Shown here: one piece after another, positions 1-9,985 of the stretch
Layout: each line of letters begins with the position of its first letter
How positions within the stretch are numbered: the first letter of the stretch is position 1
Assembly: GCA_030248295.1 (NCBI GenBank)
Contig: JASANH010001177.1
Span: 1-64,000, forward strand
Length of the DNA: 64,000 nucleotides
Direction of reading: 5' to 3'
Source: Mesodorylaimus sp. YZB2_4
Taxonomy: Eukaryota > Nematoda > Enoplea > Dorylaimida > Dorylaimidae
The notes under the pieces: model-generated
What the model saw: only the letters and a program-made list of their open reading frames with translations
What the model was told of the DNA's origin: nothing
The model's database searches: none
Program-made: the position numbers and the translations under genes

Positions 1-228
1 AAGGTAGTTTGTTTTAACTGCAAGGGCAGTGGTCACTATGCCCGAGACTGCTCCTCTCCGTGTGGTCAGTGCGGGGATAGGTCACACTCCTTGATGCAGT
101 GTAGCGCCAGAATTCGAGATGAAAGTCCGTACCATTGGAAGAAGTCACAGCCAGTGGAGGTGAAGGAGGAAGAACCAATCGAACGAACAACCGATTCAAA
201 AAACGTGAGGAAGGCGGTACACCACTGA
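1..228 (+). CDS. gag nucleocapsid C-terminal end (partial)
   Basis: Frame 1 is open from the window edge to a TGA at 226-228. It encodes two adjacent CCHC zinc knuckles of the form CX2CX4HX4C (first within residues 4-17, second within about 21-34), followed by a short charged tail. Such knuckles bind genomic RNA in the nucleocapsid region of retroelement Gag. The frame overlaps the pol frame, which is read at -1 relative to gag. The N-terminal capsid region is outside the window. Confidence 0.9.
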   Translation, partial: KVVCFNCKGSGHYARDCSSPCGQCGDRSHSLMQCSARIRDESPYHWKKSQPVEVKEEEPIERTTDSKNVRKAVHH

Positions 229-3200
229 GTGTGCCGCCTATCCACTATTTATTCCCTTCCCCCCAGAACGTACCCACTGTAAAACTATCTTTTGCAGAGG
301 CAGGCTACGGGCCGTATGGTGTATGCATGGCGAGCGATGGGCGAACGATGGTAACGGGACGTCTGTCTCTCCCGCAGATTGACGTCTCGATTGGCCGTCA
401 CAGGACTCGTGCGTATGTGGACAGTTGTGCAAGTATTACCCTGATTTCAGAGGAAACGATGAAGACGATAGAACGAAAGCGATACGATCGGTCCAAACTG
501 GAGCCCCCAGACATCGATCATTGTGTTGATGGGGATGGTAAACCAATGCCTATTATTGGCATTGCTCGTTTGGATATCAAAATCGGTGGTAAAATTGCAC
601 CTAATGTCCCATTCTACGTTTCAGAGTATGGAAAATATTCCGTGCTACTGGGAGAAGATTTCAACACGGGTCTGCATCGATGGCAATACGATACCGACAA
701 AGAACGAGTTCGGTACACGGCTGGTGCGTTGGCTGGTGTCGACGTACCAGTGCATCGTACGCCTCAAGACTTATTCCGAGCATCCGCTCGAATGGCTAAC
801 GCCACTCAGGTTGGAGCTCGTCGGCATGTGATCACCACAGCCGTCGCACCTCGTCGATATCGGGGACGCGATGTGCTCTTCGACCCGATGCCTATGAAAC
901 TACCAGTCATGATGCCCAGGACTGTGATACGACCTGACAAAAGGACCGGACAGTTTCTGGTCCCTTTAGTGAATCTGGCAGAAGTGGCTCAGATTCTGCC
1001 GAGAAATATGAATGTGGGATTTCTCTCTGAGTTGGAACCGTTCCGAGTGACATTCCGTTACAATCGGAGGACGGACCCAGGGAAATCTGGTCTACAATGG
1101 GAAATACCAAGTCCATTTCCGTTCGACAAGAAAGCGCCTCCGTTTTGGAGGATTGAGGCGGTCATTTCGGATCAACCCGCAGAGTTGGCGCCTGGTTCAT
1201 ACACGCCGATCAGGCCTGAGGTCGAATTCGTGAGACATGAAGAACTGTGGCTGCACACGGCGTGGAAAAACGATGGGCGGCCGAAGCCCAATCGCCTACA
1301 CCGAGTTCCGATCGACCGGCATGATTCGAAACGTCAGAAAGAACTATTGGGTAAGCTCAAATTCGGAAATGGCAATCTTTCAGAGCGAGACGAACAGCGT
1401 GTCCGTGCAGTAGTCGCATCTAATTCGGACGTCTTCGCCCTGAAAAAGGAAGAAATTGGTGGCACACATTTGGCTGAACATCATATCGATACCGGGGACG
1501 CAAAACCAATCATGGCCCGTCCTCGACGACTAGCCGAAAGTCAGAAGCCAATCATCCAGGAGGAAGTCGCGAAGTTATTGCGCCTGGGGTGGATTCGACC
1601 CTCACGTTCTCCATGGGCATCGCCGATCGTATTGGTGCGCAAGAAAACGGGCGATTGGAGGATGTGCGTCGACTCCCGTGCCATCAATAAGGTAACGAAG
1701 AAGGACGCCCACACACTGCCCAACATTCATGAAATGTTGGATGCACTGCGTGGGTCGAAGTATTTTTCAGTGTTCGACATGACGTCGGGGTATAGTCAGA
1801 TACCCTTGGACCCAGAAACGGCTGAAAAAACGGCATTCGTTTGCCCCTTCAGCTTCTGGGAGTACGTGAACATGCCATTTGGACTCTGCAACGCACCTGC
1901 GGAGTTCCAAAGGTGCATGGAGATGACATTGTCCGGATTGCTGTGGATTTACACCCTATGCTATCTGGACGATATCATAGTGTTCAGCAAGACACTGGAC
2001 GAACATGTCGAGCATCTGAACACAGTGTTTGGACGATTGCGAGAGGCACATCTGATGCTTGAACCATCCAAGTGCGCTATTGGCATGGACCGAGTCGAGT
2101 ACTTGGGCCATTGCATTAGTGCCGAGGGTGTTTCGATCACAGATGATAAGCGGGACAAAATCCGAAATTTCCCAATTCCGACGAACACGGACCAACTCCA
2201 CAAATTTATGGGGTTGGCCAGTTACTATCGATCGTTCGTCGAGGGGTTTGCTCGTAGAACCAAGGCTCTGCGAGAACTCTTGAAGAAGAACGTGCAATGG
2301 GAATGGTCGGATACACATCAAAAAGAATTCGAAGATCTGCGAGAAGCACTGGTAACGTATCCAGTCATGCGATATGTTGACTTCTCACTGCCTTTCAGAC
2401 TCAGCACTGACGCAAGTAGTTTTGCCATAGGTGCTGTCCTGGAGCAGTACGATCCGAAGAAGCCGAAGCACGCATGGGCTATTGGGTTCATCTCACGAAC
2501 TCTGTCACCAGCCGAGCAGAGGTACCCGACGATCGATCGGGAGTGCCTTGCTATTCATTGGGCGATCAAACAATATCGACATTATTTATACGGACGGTCC
2601 TTCGAAGTGTACACAGATCACAAGCCTCTCTTGTATTGGTACAAGGAGAAGGACTTGGAAGGACGTCGCGGTAAGTGGCTAATGCAATTGCAAGATTATA
2701 CTTTCAGCATTACACACGCGAAAGGATGTGACAATGGCGCCGCCGATTTTCTATCGCGCATGCCAGCAGCCGATGCTATGATGTTCTCGGCATTGTCACC
2801 CACCAAACGGTGTTCGACGTGTGGCCCTTCCGCATTGATCGCCTTATTGCCGCAAGCAGTCACGATCGAGTCAGATTCTGGTATCTCCGACGGTGGCGAA
2901 GCGACTGATGGTGACGGTGAGCAAGCTCCTGTCACAGAACCCGGTGTACCCATGATCTGCATCACGGCAGCAATGGATACGGGAAGCGAGGATGAGTCTG
3001 TGGTGGAGGCTCCAAGCGCAGTTATCGACGATATCCCGTTGGCTCCAGTGCGTGAGGTCCTACCAGTGCCTCTCCCAGTCAATTGGCTAGACCACTTTGT
3101 TGCTCTGGCATCGTCTGGTCCCTTAGACTCAATCTCTGAGGAGTGTAATGAAGATGGATATGAGGGCATGTTCAATGAATGTGCCGTCGCAATTGCTGAA

Positions 3201-3275
3201 GCGAAGCATGTGGTTGGAGCATCTGTCTGGACTACAGTAGGGTCTCCGGATACAGATGCCGCCTTGGAATTGTAA
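135..3275 (+). pseudogene. pol segment 1: protease, reverse transcriptase, RNase H
   Basis: The open frame holds, in order, an aspartic protease, an RT and an RNase H. The protease active-site triplet is Asp-Ser-Cys followed by Ala (417-431), where Asp-Ser/Thr-Gly is expected, and a downstream LLG-type flap motif is present. The RT carries the YLDD catalytic box at 1962-1973 and the usual PFGLCNAPAEFQR-like motif upstream. RNase H has TDAS and the conserved YTDH block. The frame stops at TAA 3273-3275 and continues unchanged after it, so the stop interrupts one polyprotein. The true entry point is the frameshift near 204, so the upstream 135-203 part of this frame is probably not translated. 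The region after RNase H (about 2760-3270) is an acidic linker. Confidence 0.88.
198..238 (+). promoter_or_regulatory. Programmed -1 ribosomal frameshift signal (gag-pol)
   Basis: In the gag frame the codons tca|aaa|aac form the canonical slippery heptamer A AAA AAC at 198-204. After an 8-nt spacer (205-212) comes a 10-bp stem: 213-222 pairs with 229-238 with one G-U wobble and no bulge. The 6-nt loop at 223-228 holds the gag TGA stop. Slipping back one base moves ribosomes from the gag frame into the long pol frame. Heptamer, spacing and stem all match the established -1 frameshift architecture; its activity is inferred. Confidence 0.88.
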
Positions 3276-4523
3276 GTGCAACCAGATGTCAATCTCTCTG
3301 ACGACTCCGACTCTGAATGCGATTTGGAGTTGCGGGACGAATTGGATCCAGCAACGCAATTGGAATCAGACGAGTTGGGGATCGACATGGCTAAAATAGC
3401 AGCCGATGCATTTCCTGATGCCCCATCCCAGGACCTTCTGAAGAAGATGCAACGGGATGATGATGAAATGGGACGTATCATTGCATTTTTGCAGGGTGAT
3501 TATAATCAGCCTCCCAGAATCGCGAATTTGGCGAAGAGCTATCTGCTGGACGACGAGGGCAATCTTATGCACAGATGGCATCACGAGAGCAGGTTGGTCG
3601 AAGGAACGTATCTTCACGACAGAGTGGTGGTCCCGTCAGAGCTGCGTCAATTCATTTTCGATGCTGCCCATAAGGACGCGAACCACCCTGGTTTCGATCG
3701 ACTGTTCTCTGCGCTGAGGATCAAGTATTTCTGGTCCACGATGCGACGCGATCTCAGGGCCTGGTGTGCCGAGTGCAATACGTGTGCGCGTTTCAAGGCA
3801 CCTCATCGATACGAACGACCGCCTTTGGAGATCATTAAACGCACAGCGCCCTTCGACACGATTGCCATCGACGTACAAGGTCCATTTCCAACCTCGGATC
3901 ATGGTAACAGGTTCGTGGTTATGATTATGTGTATATTCACCAAGTGGGCTGAGGCATATGCGGTGCCCGATCAAAAGGCAGCACGCATTGCTCGCCTGCT
4001 CGTCGATGGGTGGATCACTCGACACGGATGTCCTCGGGTGCTCCTTAGCGATCGGGGCTCTAATTTCTTGTCAAAGCTCGTTTTACGACTTTGCAAGGAA
4101 CTGGGAGTGAAGAAAGTTTCGACAACACCCTATCACCCGCAATGCAATGGTAATGTCGAAAATTTGAACAAGTTAATCGGGTTCTCCATGGCATGCTACG
4201 TGCATCCTAATCAAAATGATTGGGATAACCGATTGCAGCTGATAATGATGCATTATCGGCATACACCGCACACGACGACGGGTGTTTCCCCGTACCTCAT
4301 GTCGCACGGACGAGACCCGCCCACGGCATTGGATACTTTGCTCGCTCAACCTCGTACTGAATCGGTACAAGGCACTGAGTATGTGGATCACTTGCGGATC
4401 CGCATGGCGAGTATCGATGCGAAGGTACGTCAGAACATCGAACTCAATCAGTTTCGTCAGAAGTTGCAGTATGACAAAACGGCACGTCCTCTGTCGTTGA
4501 AAGTTGGAGATTGGGTTCGTTAG
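3276..4523 (+). pseudogene. pol segment 2: integrase core
   Basis: This is the same frame as the preceding segment, after the TAA. It encodes an H2C2 zinc-binding domain (paired His in the AHKDANHPG region, Cys pair in CAECNTC) and a catalytic core with Asp near 3867, Asp near 4050 and Glu near 4158. The last two are separated by 35 residues, the classical DD35E spacing. A TAG at 4521-4523 then interrupts the frame. TAA and TAG could each arise from a glutamine codon by one C-to-T change. No frameshifts are present in this segment. Confidence 0.87.
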
Positions 4524-5354
4524 CCGAATTACCACTTCAAACCTGGCCTTTCTAGGAAATTGAGTTTTCACTGGTTAGATCCATACGAAGTGGTGAAGCT
4601 GTTGGGTGAGTCGGGCGTGCTGATCCGCAATTTGCAGGATCCATCGAAGCCGATTGAACGATGGCACCCACAGCATCTGGTCAAGACGACGGAACGCCTG
4701 GAACGAGCTGCAGCAGTGGAAGATGTGTCCGCTGACGCAGAGCGCATACCGACGAAGGACATGGGTCTTTCAGAGCAGGTGGAGGGTAGTGCAGATAATG
4801 CTGATCAGCCTATTCCATTACAGGACAAGCCTACCTCGAATACAAGTTCGACGACGAATGTCCCGCCTGCTACGCAATCTTTCCACGTTGGTCAGTACGT
4901 TTGGGCGAAGGTCATGGGTTTTCCGTGGTGGCCAGGTCGTATTACAGGTCTGGGCCCGGATTCGTGCCCTGGTGACCTCGACGATGCACCGATCAAGAAG
5001 GCACATGCGTCTTCAGTGTCCAAGGTCAACTTGGAACAGGTATATCAGGTGCAGTTCCTGAACGATGATGGGAAGTATGCGTTTCTGCGAGAAACAGCGA
5101 TACGCGATTTTGCCACGCATCAGCAGTTCTTCCAGGCAAAGCTGAAATTAAAGAATTTCATTCCCCAGAAGCACAAGGGTAAGGTGGGTCGTTTGAAGGA
5201 AGCGATTCACCAAGCGATTTGTGCAATAGAAGATATGCGATTGGCTGGCACTTTGCCAGAGGCCAATCTTGACGAAGGTACAGCCCCGGTCCGATTCACT
5301 TCAGTGTATCGCTGCCCCTATGCGCCCTGTGTGCATTTGGACTGCGATATGTGA
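4524..5354 (+). pseudogene. pol segment 3: integrase GPY/F-like module plus PWWP domain
   Basis: The same frame continues after the TAG. First comes a GPY/F-like module (W-x-DPYEVVKLL ... WHPQHLVK), the usual end of a Gypsy integrase. After a serine/threonine-rich linker, 4880-5240 encodes a PWWP domain: hydrophobic V-W-A-K-V followed by the signature F-P-W-W-P-G (4919-4936), then a basic C-terminal helical part. PWWP domains bind nucleosomes through methylated H3K36 plus DNA, as in LEDGF. By analogy with chromodomains in chromoviruses, the domain could steer integration to transcribed chromatin; that role is inferred. The ORF ends at TGA 5352-5354. Confidence 0.85.
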
Positions 5355-5636
5355 TTTTCGGAATTTGAACTTCCCGCGCCTGAGCATCTTCGTGGTGGAA
5401 CACGTTGCTCAGGAGGTCTACTTCAAGATGGTCTCGTCATGTGCGCCGCCTGGAAAATTTTCCTACGGTGGGCTCGCGTGACGCGACGAATTATTTCTGC
5501 TGCCCACTGGTTCAGTTTCTGATCCCTGCTTTCTTAGCCTGACGACCTGGACATTTTTCTCCGGGATCCCTTAATCGAAGGTGCCCTACGTTTCACGGGA
5601 AGCGTGGGGTCACGCTTCTTTTAAGGAGGGGAGGAA
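5355..5636 (+). other. Retroelement 3' untranslated region with polypurine tract
   Basis: There is no coding signal between the pol stop and the LTR. A purine run at 5623-5636 (aaggaggggaggaa) sits immediately before the TG of the LTR, the expected place for the plus-strand priming tract. Confidence 0.7.
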
Positions 5637-6009
5637 TGTAATAGGCATGGACTAGGCATGTGTTATGTCCTCCGGCCTATGTGTGTACTGGTTCAGGGAA
5701 CCGGTCCGCCTCTCCTATGTCAGGGCCAGCACGAGACCGAGAGCGAGGTTGAGGTCGAGTGGCTGGTCTGATTGCAGACATCGGTTGAGAACTAGTCTGG
5801 ATCACCTGATCTGAACTGCTCTGTGAGCACTTCGGGCTCAGGCCCGTCAGAACCCCTTTGACGGCCGACACGTGCGGCTGCTCCCCGAATTGTGAGTCTA
5901 CACGGCCTTATTGGTGTGGGGATAGTAAACTGTATCAATAAGTGTCCGTGGACTGCGTGGTACTGTTCCTGACTTGGGCCATCCTCTGGTCAGCCCTAGT
6001 TCTATCCCA
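5637..6009 (+). repeat. 3' LTR (start clear, end tentative)
   Basis: The segment begins TGTAATAGG directly after the polypurine tract. It holds an AATAAG poly(A)-like signal at 5937-5942. The end is placed at a CA dinucleotide before the tandem array, but without the 5' LTR the boundary cannot be confirmed. Confidence 0.55.
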
Positions 6010-6030
6010 GGGCGAGCCAAGGATTTCATT

Positions 6031-7075
6031 ATCCATGTCTATCGCACAGTCCATCTCCTCCTTCACTGCCTTGTCACTATCCCTGTCGGTTGCCTTGTCC
6101 TTGTCCTCCTTCACTGCCTTGTCCTTATCCATGTCCATTTCCCAGTCCATCTCCTCCTTCACTGCCTCGTCCTCATACATGTCTATCGCACAGTCCATCT
6201 CCTCCTTCACTGCCTTGTCCTTATCCATGTCCATTGCCCAGTCAATCTCCTCCTTCAATGCCTTGTCACTATCCCTGTCTATTGCCTTGTCCTTATCCAT
6301 GTCCATTGCCCAGTCCATCTCCTCCTTCACTGCCTTGTCCTTATCCATCTTTATTGACCAGTCCATCTCCACCTTCAATGCCTTGTCCTTATCCATGTTC
6401 ATGGCCCAGTCCATCTCCTCCTTCACTGCCTTGTCCTTATCCATGTCCATTGCCCAGTCCATCTCCTCCTTCACTGCCTTGTCCTTATCCATGTTTATTG
6501 ACCAGTCCATCTCCACCTTCAATGCCTTGTCCTTATCCATGTTCATGGCCCAGTCCATCTCCTCCTTCACTGCCTTGTCCTTATCCATGTCCATTGCCCA
6601 GTCCATCTCCTCCTTCACTGCCTTGTCCTTATCCATGTCTATCGCACAGTCCATCTCCTCCTTCACTGCCTTGTCCTTATCCATGTCTATCGCACAGTCC
6701 ATCTCCTCCTTCACTGCCTTGTCACTATCCCTGTCGATTGCCTCGTCCTTGTCCACCTTCACTGTCTTGTCCTTATTCATGTCCATGGCCCAGTCCATCT
6801 CCTCCTTCACTGCCTTGTCCTTATCCATGTCCATTGCCTAGTCCATCTCCTCCTTCACTGCCTTGTCACTATCCCTGTCTATTGCCTCGTCCTTGTCCAC
6901 CTTCACTGCCTTGTCCTTATCCATGTCCATTGCCCAGTCCATCTCCTCCTTCACTGCCTTGTCCTCATCCATGTCCATTGCCTAGTCCATCTCCTCCTTC
7001 ACCGCCTTGTCACTATCCCTGTCCATTGCCTTGTCCTTGTCCTCTTTTACCGCCTTGTCCTTAACCAGGTCGTTT
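6031..7075. repeat. 48-bp tandem repeat array, about 22 units
   Basis: Successive copies of cttcactgcc fall 48 bp apart (6061, 6109, and so on). Units combine the blocks ctccttcactgccttgtc, cttatccatgtc and attgcccagtccat with a few point variants and occasional variant blocks. Since 48 is a multiple of three and the unit lacks stops in several frames, long open frames run through both strands: a 16-residue Met/Asp/Lys/Glu repeat on minus, and Ser/Leu or Pro/Ser repeats on plus. No start context, promoter or domain supports translation. Confidence 0.9.
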
Positions 7076-7400
7076 GCACAGGAGATCTGCTCTTGCGATG
7101 TTGCAAAGAGTACAATTATGGCCAGTGTCGATGTGGAAAGCCTTTTCACGAATATACCATTATATGAAACGATCAATATAATTCTCGACAAGCTGTTTCC
7201 AACAGGCCAGGAGCAAGTACAAGGTGTCAGTCGGGTGCACTTCAAATCACTTGTGGAACTCGCGGTGAAAGACTGTTTTTTTTTTATTTGGCGGGAAATC
7301 TCACCAGCAGGTAGATGGGGTTGCCATGGGCAATCCTTTGGGCCCCGTTCTCGCCAATATTTTTTTAGCCCATCATCAGATCATCAGATACCGATAACTG
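7068..7400 (+). pseudogene. Penelope-like element reverse transcriptase fragment
   Basis: From 7119 the plus strand encodes SVDVESLFTNIPL, the typical motif of Penelope-like RTs, followed by a conserved LVELAVKDCFF segment. After the T-run at 7277-7285 the reading frame shifts, and the next part (GKSHQQVDGVAMGNPLGPVLANIF) is in another frame and ends at a stop. The YxDD part is missing. This is a short, broken insertion directly abutting the 48-bp array. Confidence 0.75.
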
Positions 7401-7609
7401 GAAATCGAATGGATTTGAAACTGGCTTGGAAACGTCTCGGCGTGAAGATTCGATAACTGTGGAGCGGAGAAAAGGCAAGGTGCTGTACTTTTGATTTTGT
7501 ACATGGCACCTGTGACAGGGTTCATATGAGGGAAGCCTTCGAATTTTCAATTAAGCGCCTCTTCTGAGGATGTACTGTACATATTGGAGAAAGCCTAATT
7601 TCAATTAGA

Positions 7610-9212
7610 TGGATGATATTTGCAAAATCGTTCGCGCAAGGAAGGTACTTATCGATCGATAGCCGAGGAAACCTTTTCCCGATTGTGGAAAAATGCAAAA
7701 GTTATTGCTATCCCGAAGTCTGGCGATCGCTCCGATTGTGGAAATTATCGACCGATTTCGCTGCTATCGCTATTATCGAAAATTTTGGAAAAGCATTTCG
7801 ATTCCTTGATAAGATCAAAAATAAGATTCTCAGCCCATCAGCACGGTTTCTGCGGACGACGTGGTACCAACAGCGCTTTGATTGGTGCAACGGAATTCAT
7901 CCACTCATCGATCAATTCAAAGAAATCTCGATACGTAGCTGGAATTTTTCTCGACGTCCAGAAAGCCTTCGATAAGGTGCCACATTAGCTTTTGTTACAT
8001 TCGCTGTCCGAAAAGCATCTATCACAACCTAAGATTATTCGATGGATTGCATCGTATTTGAATGGTCGTTCACAATATGTCTCGATCAATGGTTGTGCTT
8101 CCAACTCAGTATCCATTCGTAGCGGCGTCCCACAGGTCAGTATTCTAGGACCAACACTATTTATTGCGTACTTCGATGAATTGTTACGTGATTTTGAGAG
8201 TCGATTTCCTGAATTTCGGTTGCAAGCTTATGCGGACGACCTTCTTCTAATGGTTCCTTCAAAATCACTCGACGATGTTAATCGATCGGCACAACCTGCC
8301 TTGGACTTTATTGTAAAATGGATTTCGCTGGCCGGACTGAATCTCAACCCGACTAAAACGCAAGTCTTGATTTTTTGTTATGGTCCTAGCCCCGACTTTA
8401 GAAGGATCTCTCTTTTCCTGAATAATGCATCTTTGCATGTTTCGAACTCTGTCAGATACCTAGGAGTTCTTTTTGATCACGATCTCAAGTTTTCTGATCA
8501 TATTTTTGAAGTTACCAGACGGGCAAATTCGATGATTGGTGCCATTAATCGCAAGTTTGGTCGTTCGGTTTCTTCCCAAATTTTAATTGCTGTTTACAAT
8601 GCGTGTGTAAGATCAGTTCTTGAATACGGATGTGTATCTTGGGACCCCGTTTTGAAAAAAGATATTCAGGAGCTTGAGCGATCTCAATTTTTTGCGCTGC
8701 GTATGATTTTGAAAGATTGGAACGTGTCGTATGAGACTGGACTTAGTCTGATGGGTTGGTCTTCACTTCATGATCGTAGAAAATGTCTTAAACTATGCCA
8801 GTTCCAAATATTACAATGGTACACACGATTTTCCGAATTCTCTTTTTATTCACAAAACGGATTCAGGTTTACGTTTTAGCGCCCGCTTGACAGAACCTCA
8901 TCATTTGATTGTTCCAATCCCTAATTATGAACGTTTTAAGCAAAGTTTTTTGTACAGCTCTATGAATGCATGGAACTCGTTGCCATATGAAGTTGCCTCG
9001 ATTACAGATAGACAAATGTTTCGGAAAGCTCTGTCGAAGTCCATAATGTCATAAGTTTATCGATGATGTCTTTTGTTTTCTTTGACGACTTTTTAATAGT
9101 TTCGCTCTTGATTTTGTTTTATGCTTTACGTCATCCCTTATGTGGCTTGCTGTCTCAGAGTGCACAGTAATGTGTTTCGGCAAGAAATAAATAGAAATAG
9201 AAATAGAAATAG
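7610..9212 (+). mobile_element. 5'-truncated non-LTR retrotransposon (LINE), decayed
   Basis: The encoded RT has, in order, NYRPISLLS, HGFCGRRG, FLDVQKAFD, a GVPQ-SILGP-like motif (Gly replaced by Val) and YADDLLL near 8230, then the C-terminal region typical of Jockey/CR1-type elements. The frame 7620-8879 has a TAG at 7986-7988 and then shifts: the C-terminal part continues in another frame to 9054. There is no endonuclease domain, as expected after 5' truncation. The 3' end carries a short microsatellite tail (9186-9212). Confidence 0.85.
9186..9212 (+). repeat. (AAATAG)n 3' tail of the LINE
   Basis: Four tandem near-copies of aaatag terminate the LINE. Short tandem repeats instead of poly(A) are known at the ends of CR1/L2-like elements. 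Confidence 0.7.
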
Positions 9213-9215
9213 GTA

Positions 9216-9841
9216 CAGTCGAACTCGCTTAACAGCAACCGCTCTGGAACGCCAAAAGAGTTGTTGTTGAACAAGGTTGCTGCGATCTGATGTTTGCCAA
9301 AAAAGCTTCCGTACTGTACTGGTACAACAGAAGAGTAGGCTGCTTCCCACCGAGTATCTATATTGACTCCAATATGCGAACACTACATGCACATGTACAA
9401 TGTGTTATTCATTCCTGAACGAGGTCAGGGATCTTTCTCTGCGTACTCCTCGTCAAAGCGTCGTTTTTGGTTTCTGCTTTTTCCAACTTGCCATAACTAA
9501 AGCTAAGAAAAAGAAAAGGACATGTAAAGTAAATGAGCGCTATGCAAAAAATTGCTTCTAGTTTAATCTGATCTTTTGATCATCACTGGTCGCTCCTTCA
9601 GCGTCAAATAGAGACATGGACCGTTTAATTGTGGCAAAAGATACTGTTGTCCCATATAAAGGCTACTTGGGGCGGCAAAACGGTTGCTGTTATCAGAGTA
9701 ATGCTGTTATCGGGGTTGCTTTTATGCACTTCGCAACTGCGTACAAAACATACAGTAGCTGAAAAAAATTGGTGCCGGGCAAACAGTTGCTGTTATTCAG
9801 AAGTTGCTGCTATACGGGTCGCTGTAAGGTGAGTTCGACTG
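9216..9841. mobile_element. Non-autonomous Tc1/mariner-superfamily-like element (MITE, 626 bp)
   Basis: The left end CAGTCGAACTCGCTTAACAG and the right end, read on the other strand as CAGTCGAACTCACCTTACAG, form imperfect terminal inverted repeats of about 27 bp. TA is present on both sides (9214-9215 and 9842-9843), as expected for a TA target duplication. There is no transposase frame inside. It sits two bases beyond the LINE tail, so it inserted into or beside the LINE. Confidence 0.85.
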
Positions 9842-9886
9842 TAATCAAGCTGTAGATCAGGTGAAATCGATTCAGGTTGTGCTGGG

Positions 9887-9985
9887 ACAAAGTGAATATA
9901 ACCAGGGAAAAATCGAATTACTGTCTGGCGAACCTGAAAAAATCAGGGCAAATCATTTTCCGCGCTTTGTAGGAGCCTTGCTTCG
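9887..9985 (+). repeat. Dispersed repeat, copy 1 (second copy at 19504)
   Basis: The approximately 100-bp segment around gtctggcgaacctgaaaaaatcagg closely resembles 19504-19602, with the same order of blocks (gggacaa-gtg-aata, aaaatc, gtctgg-aaacctgaaaaaatcaagg, ttttccgc, gagcc). It is probably a fragment of an unidentified transposon family. Confidence 0.6.

Larger units (their letters stand above)
1..6009 (+). mobile_element. Ty3/Gypsy-type LTR retrotransposon, 3' part
   Basis: The domain order seen is gag zinc knuckles, protease, reverse transcriptase, RNase H, integrase with H2C2 and DD35E, a GPY/F-like module and a PWWP domain, then a polypurine tract and an LTR beginning TG. Protease before RT and integrase last is the Ty3/Gypsy order. 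The 5' LTR, primer-binding site and most of gag lie left of the window, so target-site duplication and LTR identity cannot be judged. The pol frame is continuous from 135 to 5354 apart from two stop codons, so this copy is young but probably no longer autonomous. The right end is tentative because the partner LTR is not visible. Confidence 0.9.

Noticed and set aside
2696..3481. 261-residue minus-strand frame opposite pol
   Set aside because: It is the antisense shadow of the pol linker; no domain, and codon pattern follows the plus strand.
3276..4523. Separate integrase gene with its own start
   Set aside because: It begins with GTG directly after the TAA and continues the same frame, so it is the interrupted polyprotein rather than an independent ORF.
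5935..6834. 299-residue minus-strand open frame with a 16-residue repeat
   Set aside because: Explained by the 48-bp tandem array, whose period preserves all frames; equal-length frames exist on the other strand and no start or splice context is present.
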